From Desulfuromonadaceae bacterium (GTDB taxonomy: Bacteria; Desulfobacterota; Desulfuromonadia; Desulfuromonadales; SZUA-540): 18,438 nucleotides of DNA. Shown here in pieces: positions 14,777 through 18,438 of this stretch. The stretch is from contig QKGY01000237.1 of assembly GCA_003250235.1 (NCBI GenBank), positions 1-18,438 on the forward strand. Direction: 5' to 3'. Position 1 is the stretch's first letter. Each line of letters starts with the position of its first letter. Under the pieces are notes generated by a model. That model was not told where the DNA came from and ran no database searches. It was given only the letters and a program-made list of their open reading frames with translations. Position numbers and translations under genes: made by a program.

Positions 14777-15478
14777 ATGTCCTGGAAATGTTGCTTTGCC
14801 TTGGTGTGTTTGTTAGTCGTAATCCCTAAGATTGGCCTGGCTGAAAATCGTGCAGTTACGGTAGTTAATTACAGTATCGGCGGGGGCTGGGCTGAAAAGT
14901 CTGATGATGTAAAGTCCTATGAAGGGGACGCTGACGTGAACCTTCCCTTAGCGAAATACCTGGGAGCCCATATGTCCATCAGTGCTGCACGGTATGACAA
15001 CACATCCACGACGGATTCATATCGAGTAAACGCAGCGCTCTTTCTTCGCGATTATGATTTTGGGCTGATTGGTCTTCGCGTATCCCACGTGGAAGTTGAT
15101 CCCGAGGTGGTGGAGAGGGTTGATTATCAAACATACTCTGCGGTTGTTCGGAAGTATATACGTGTATTTACCGTTGATCTTACTGCATCTCATTCAGAGA
15201 GGACGAAATGGCTCTCCTCATCGGATTATGGCTCAATCAGCCTGGCCGCTTACCCGATAGAAAATATGAAAATAGGAATTTCCGCCGGATTTCTTGATGC
15301 CAAAGAAAACTACAGCCTGAGTGTGGTTTATCAACCCGAATGTCTGGAATCCCGAATCGCTCTTGGTGCCGGCCTGAGTTTGGACGAGGACAACGATACA
15401 ACCTTCAACGTATCCCTGAGATACCATTTTGGAAAACCCAACGTACTGATTAACAGGGATCGACAAGAACGATTTTAG
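14777..15478 (+). CDS. Small exported beta-barrel-like protein
   Basis: A 233-residue protein with an N-terminal signal peptide (MSWKCCFALVCLLVVIPKIG, cleavage near LA-EN at residue 22). The mature part is rich in alternating polar/hydrophobic short strands such as YRVNAALFLRDYDFGLIGLR and FNVSLRYHF, a pattern expected of an outer-membrane beta barrel of perhaps 8-12 strands; the barrel call is from pattern only. After the YHFG strand there is a short polar tail ending in Phe. ATG 14777 is chosen because GGAGG lies five bases upstream and the signal peptide starts there; upstream in-frame ATGs at 14753 and 14765 are less likely. Base composition appears lower in GC than neighbouring genes, possibly pointing to later acquisition. 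No specific family was recognised. Confidence 0.72.
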   Translation: MSWKCCFALVCLLVVIPKIGLAENRAVTVVNYSIGGGWAEKSDDVKSYEGDADVNLPLAKYLGAHMSISAARYDNTSTTDSYRVNAALFLRDYDFGLIGLRVSHVEVDPEVVERVDYQTYSAVVRKYIRVFTVDLTASHSERTKWLSSSDYGSISLAAYPIENMKIGISAGFLDAKENYSLSVVYQPECLESRIALGAGLSLDEDNDTTFNVSLRYHFGKPNVLINRDRQERF

Positions 15479-15482
15479 TAAT

Positions 15483-15520
15483 CAGGGGCTTCGGATATCT
15501 GATGTCCTAAGCCCCTGTTC
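15483..15520. terminator. Long hairpin between convergent genes, likely terminator
   Basis: CAGGGGCTT (15483-15491) pairs with AAGCCCCTG (15509-15517), and the interior GGATAT/ATGTCC extends the stem. The T tract after it is poor on the plus strand; on the minus strand the hairpin is followed by ATTACTAAAA. It may serve both convergent genes weakly. Confidence 0.55.
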
Positions 15521-15580
15521 TCCTGTTTCACCGTAACGGAGCTCCCTGTTATTTAATCCCACCTTCCAGCTCTATTCCTT

Positions 15581-16143
15581 TTAGTGCGTCAAATAGATGT
15601 AGACATTCAACTCCACGGTTGTGCCTGTCGTGTTGTAGGCGAAGACCCGGTAGCGGGGAAACCCGATCGTCAGTTTCTCGGAAGACGAGGTGAAATACGG
15701 GAATACCGCCTGGGCTAGGGTGCTTTTGGCTTCGAAAGGAAAGAGGATTTTCTGATCTTCGGTAAAGGCCCTCATAATGGGGGCTTCATCCGGCACCAGG
15801 ATGATTCCTACCGTTCCCGGAGTAAACGTAGAGCTTTTCGACTCCCCTTGCAGGCTGATGATCAGAGAGGTGAACCCGTCTGTGACGATCGGTGAGAGCT
15901 GCAGCATGTCGGTGGTGTCGTTGCGGTTGGCCGGAGGAACGACGAGGCTTTCGCGTCGATCCATGGCGCTGTGGCTCAGCCGTCCCGTAACGGAAACCTG
16001 CCCTCTGACTTCCTGGGCCGAAGGGAAGTTGGTCACTTCCACTTGCTGTATCCCGTTGCCCGAATCCTCACGGGCACTGCTTGCGACGACCCCGGAGAGA
16101 GGGCCAGTATCGCTACCAATGCAAAAGGTATAAACGGTCGCAT
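15581..16143 (-). pseudogene. Exported protein of unknown function, frameshifted after the signal peptide
   Basis: Translation from ATG 16143 (GGGGGAG just upstream) gives a good signal peptide, MRPFIPFALVAILALSPG, but soon runs into a stop. The remaining coding sequence continues in another frame down to the TAA at 15581. Adding one G to the four-G run (CCCC at 16090-16093 on the plus strand) joins the two into LSPGVVASSAREDSGNGIQ, with a normal cleavage site. The joined product is about 187 residues. The body has a VEVTNFPSAQEVRGQVSVTG beta-rich start, FTPGTVGIILVPDEAPIMRA in the middle and ends TVELNVYIYLTH. I know no function for it. The shift is either a real inactivation, slippage in a homopolymer, or a sequencing error. 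Confidence 0.72.
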
Positions 16144-16430
16144 GATCTCCCCCATTGTTCCAACGTTGACTGGGCCGGGGGAGCTTCCAACGGGTTTTCT
16201 CTCCCCCGTTCTTTTTCTTCATTGTAACGGATTTATCCGTTTCATGGGGCATATGCGCTTTTGAGCCCCCATGAATGTTGTAGAGAAGACAGGATTTCCG
16301 GAAACCGTCATAGAGCCTCTCCCGGGCGGATAGTCCGGTCAGCTGAAAAGTTTCCGCTATAATTGATAAACGTCCTTGCGGGAAAACCATCAAAAGATGA
16401 ATGAAAGCCTTTTAGCTTACGGAGGTCATT
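16144..16430. promoter_or_regulatory. Divergent gap with a TATAAT box for the rhombotarget operon
   Basis: This 287-base stretch separates the frameshifted minus-strand gene from the lipoprotein-rhombosortase operon. TATAAT at 16358-16363 is a consensus -10 box for the plus strand, about 68 bases before the ATG; the -35 region (TAGTCC/TCCGGT) is poor. The open minus-strand frame running through here has no ribosome binding site or recognisable sequence and is not annotated. Confidence 0.4.
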
Positions 16431-17285
16431 ATGACAAAGGGGATCGTTCGCTGGATGATGATTGCCGGATTCTCGTTGCTTTCCATGGCCTGCACCAGTT
16501 CCTGGCATCAGCTGCTGGGGAGCAATACCCGCCAGGGGGTATCGAGCAGCCTGGTCGATTATCTCTACCCCAAGGGAGAGATACCCCCCGAGGTTGATCA
16601 GACCATTCCCACCCTCAATCTGCCGTTGCGGGTCGGGCTGGCCTTTGTCCCCGCAACAGCCTCCACGGTGGAAGGTTTGTCGGAAGCCGATAAAAATGTT
16701 CTGCTGGAGAAAGTCCGTACAGCGTTTTCGGACCGGGATTATATCCGCGAGATCGTGGTTATTCCTGATACCTATCTGCGATCCGGCAGCGGGTTTCAAA
16801 CCGTCGACCAGGTCTCGCGTTTGTACGGCATCGATGTCATTGCCCTGGTTTCCTACGATCAGGTGGCTCATGCCGACGATACCAAGGCGTCCATCCTCTA
16901 CTGGACCATTGTCGGTGCCTATTTTGTCAAGGGCAGTAAAAACGATGTGCAAACCTTTGTCGATACGGCCATCTTCGATGTCAAAACGCATAAACTCCTT
17001 TTCCGGGCCCCCGGCATCAACAAGATCGAGGGGACTTCGACGCTGATCAACAGTCCGGAGAGTATGCGAAAGGCCCGCGAGGAGAGCTTCGCTCTGGCCA
17101 TGGACGATATGACGGCCAATCTGGGTGTTGAGCTGGACAAATTCAAAGAACGCATCCAGAAAGATAAGAGCGTGACCATTTCCCATCGTGCCGGATACGG
17201 AGGGGGCGGTTCCCTGGGGCTTTTCTCTCTGCTTCCCCTGCTGGGAGCCCTAATCGTTGCCAAGATGTGTCGCTGCGGAGAGTAA
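16431..17285 (+). CDS. Rhombotarget lipoprotein with GlyGly-CTERM-type tail
   Basis: A 284-residue protein with processing signals at both ends. The N terminus (MTKGIVRWMMIAGFSLLSMA then Cys21) is a lipoprotein signal peptide with an acceptable LSMAC lipobox. The C terminus has a glycine run Gly257-Gly260 followed by Ser261, a hydrophobic segment (about 262-277) and the short tail KMCRCGE, the layout of GlyGly-CTERM sorting signals. Between them is a globular domain with LPLRVGLAFVPA (about 64-75), EADKNVLLEKVRTAF, YGIDVIALVSYDQV and TAIFDVKTHKLLFRA, matching my recollection of the rhombotarget lipoprotein family. The rhombosortase gene starts three bases after its stop, so it is very likely the protease's substrate. 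The ribosome binding site GGAGG is five bases before the ATG. The tail with two cysteines instead of an Arg/Lys cluster is unusual. The molecular function of the family is unknown to me. Confidence 0.88.
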   Translation: MTKGIVRWMMIAGFSLLSMACTSSWHQLLGSNTRQGVSSSLVDYLYPKGEIPPEVDQTIPTLNLPLRVGLAFVPATASTVEGLSEADKNVLLEKVRTAFSDRDYIREIVVIPDTYLRSGSGFQTVDQVSRLYGIDVIALVSYDQVAHADDTKASILYWTIVGAYFVKGSKNDVQTFVDTAIFDVKTHKLLFRAPGINKIEGTSTLINSPESMRKAREESFALAMDDMTANLGVELDKFKERIQKDKSVTISHRAGYGGGGSLGLFSLLPLLGALIVAKMCRCGE

Positions 17286-17288
17286 CTC

Positions 17289-17927
17289 TTGAGCCGACTT
17301 CAAAAATCAGAAAGTCTTTTGCGGGTTGTCGGGCTGGCATTTTTGGTTTTGAGCATCAGTCAGATGTTCGCCCCGGCTCTGGAATATGATCGCGTCGCGA
17401 TTCTGCATGGAGAGCTGTGGCGAGTGATCACCGGGCATTTAACGCATCTGGGGTGGCGTCATCTGCTTCTCAATCTCCTCGGAGCCATCCTGGTCCTGGG
17501 GCTGTTCGGAGCTGTTTTCCGCCCCAGGATATGGTGTCTGGGAGGGATGCTCTGCGCCCTGGGTATCAGCCTGACCTTTCTCCTTTTAGCTCCTGAACTT
17601 GACTGGTATCGGGGGCTCTCTGGGGTGATTCACAGCCTGCTCGTCATGGGGTTGATCGGAGCGGTTCGCCAGGGAAAACGTCTTTATCTCTTGGGGATGG
17701 CCGTGCTGATTGTAAAACTGATGGCTGACTCCCTGTTCGGGGGCTCAGCCATCCGCTTCGATTTTCAAGTGATCGCTCTCGCGCATGTCTCCGGGGCTTT
17801 TTGGGGCTTAATGGTGGCAGCCATGGCCTGCCTTTTCGAGGTTTCCACAAATCCGCCAGGGAGGGCAACGGTCCCGACTAACCGTGCTTTGCCTGTGGAT
17901 GAAAATATTCCCTCAGGGATTTCCTGA
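17289..17927 (+). CDS. rrtA: Rhombosortase (rhomboid-family GlyGly-CTERM protease)
   Basis: A 212-residue polytopic inner-membrane serine protease with about six hydrophobic segments. Rhombosortases are rhomboid relatives that cleave GlyGly-CTERM tails so that the protein can be released or re-anchored at the surface. The catalytic dyad is visible: Ser111 in YRGLSGVIHSLLV and His166 in VIALAHVSGAFWG. The family motifs GELWRVITGHLTHLGWRHLL (41-60) and LNLLG (61-65) come first. The start is TTG 17289, with GGAG eight bases upstream; the next ATG (residue 26) would delete the first membrane helix. It is co-transcribed with its likely substrate upstream. The last 25 residues or so after the final helix look unconserved, and the stop lies inside an 18-bp repeat also found at 14587. 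The symbol is by analogy with the Vibrio enzyme. Confidence 0.93.
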   Translation: MSRLQKSESLLRVVGLAFLVLSISQMFAPALEYDRVAILHGELWRVITGHLTHLGWRHLLLNLLGAILVLGLFGAVFRPRIWCLGGMLCALGISLTFLLLAPELDWYRGLSGVIHSLLVMGLIGAVRQGKRLYLLGMAVLIVKLMADSLFGGSAIRFDFQVIALAHVSGAFWGLMVAAMACLFEVSTNPPGRATVPTNRALPVDENIPSGIS

Positions 17928-17928
17928 T
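17911..17928. repeat. 18-bp exact repeat, copy 2
   Basis: CCTCAGGGATTTCCTGAT, identical to 14587-14604, covers the last codons and the TGA stop of the rhombosortase gene. Confidence 0.6.
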
Positions 17929-18072
17929 ATCCTGATCGTCGCAAACACGATAAGATAGAGCTCGTTTCCGTCTCGTAACGCCTCTTTCTGTCCAACGGCC
18001 CCGGTCCTCGGAACGCTACGGAAGGCTGCCTCCTCGCTTGCGAATCCATGACGTGCGTGTGGAAAGGAACGA

Positions 18073-18438
18073 ATGGTGTCTCGTGTGACCCGAGAATGGC
18101 TCGATACACTCCCGAAAGTCGAACTTCATCTGCATCTGGAAGGGAGTCTGGAGCCGGAGCTCATGTTTGCGCTGGCTCGCAGGAACGATGTCCAGCTGCC
18201 TTTCGATACGGTGGACCAGGTACGCCAGGCGTATGATTTCGGCAGCCTCCAGGATTTTCTCGACATCTATTATCAGGGAGCCAGGGTTCTTCTCTGCGAG
18301 CAGGATTTTTACGATCTGACCTGGGCCTATCTGGTCCGCTGCCAACAGCAGAATGTGGTTCACGTAGAACCCTTTTTCGATCCTCAGACCCATACGGCCA
18401 GAGGTGTCCCTTTTGCCACCGTATTTAACGGGATTACC
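18073..18438 (+). CDS. Adenine/adenosine deaminase family protein (partial, N-terminal 122 residues)
   Basis: The reading frame is open from ATG 18073 to the window end and is cut there. It begins TREWLDTLPKVELHLHLEGS; His19 and His21 of the HLHLEGSL motif are the first two zinc ligands of the adenosine-deaminase superfamily. DFGSLQDFLDIYYQGARVL and EPFFDPQTHTARGVPF match the adenine deaminase branch (Aah1-like) better than classical adenosine deaminase, in my recollection of the families. Such enzymes convert adenine to hypoxanthine and ammonia in purine salvage. The ribosome binding site GGAAAGGA is four bases before the ATG; a GTG directly follows and cannot be excluded as the start. The remaining zinc ligands lie outside the window, so activity cannot be judged. 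Confidence 0.9.
   Translation, partial: MVSRVTREWLDTLPKVELHLHLEGSLEPELMFALARRNDVQLPFDTVDQVRQAYDFGSLQDFLDIYYQGARVLLCEQDFYDLTWAYLVRCQQQNVVHVEPFFDPQTHTARGVPFATVFNGIT

Noticed and set aside
16144..16393. Extended N terminus of the minus-strand exported protein up to 16393
   Set aside because: No ribosome binding site, signal peptide or family-like sequence; the signal peptide at 16143 in the neighbouring frame explains the gene better.

Overview
The window looks like a chromosomal segment of a deltaproteobacterium of the Desulfuromonadales (Geobacter/Desulfuromonas/Pelobacter type). The reasons are the gene order secA-argJ-deoC-deoB and response regulator-valS, the density of two-component, PilZ and DUF2914 genes, a GEMM-type riboswitch, and a rhombosortase with its lipoprotein target. 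Coding DNA is moderately GC-rich and intergenic DNA is AT-rich. No tRNA, rRNA, insertion sequence, phage gene or CRISPR array was seen. The genus is inferred, not proven.

Layout. (1) 1-4949, plus strand: the zinc-binding tail of SecA, a GAF histidine kinase with a degenerate receiver, argJ (arginine biosynthesis), then deoC and deoB (deoxyribose phosphate salvage), which overlap by four bases. (2) 4936-6790: a minus-strand pseudo-receiver/PilZ gene that runs tail-to-tail into deoB, a small exported DUF2914 protein, a long bidirectional terminator, and a minus-strand Ros/MucR-type zinc-finger regulator. (3) 6791-12785: an AT-rich regulatory gap, a dGTPase-like HD hydrolase, a RomR-like response regulator with a long acidic linker carrying six D-x-W motifs, and valS. 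(4) 12786-17927: an accessory region of exported proteins. It holds a promoter and GEMM-like riboswitch with a terminator, a 438-residue exported protein of unknown function, a small beta-barrel-like protein, a frameshifted minus-strand exported protein, and a two-gene operon of a lipoprotein with a GlyGly-CTERM tail and a rhombosortase. (5) 18073-end: the start of an adenine/adenosine deaminase.

How the genes fit together. Regions 1-3 are mostly housekeeping (protein export, arginine, nucleotide salvage and dNTP control, tRNA charging) interleaved with signalling genes. DeoB and DeoC are consecutive steps, converting deoxyribose-1-phosphate to glyceraldehyde-3-phosphate and acetaldehyde; the deaminase and dGTPase also belong to purine metabolism but are not in the same operon. 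Region 4 is the most interesting: every product is predicted to be exported or to act in the membrane. Its first gene appears to be controlled by a cyclic-dinucleotide riboswitch, and it ends with a dedicated C-terminal processing protease next to a visible substrate. Whether these genes form one surface system is inference.
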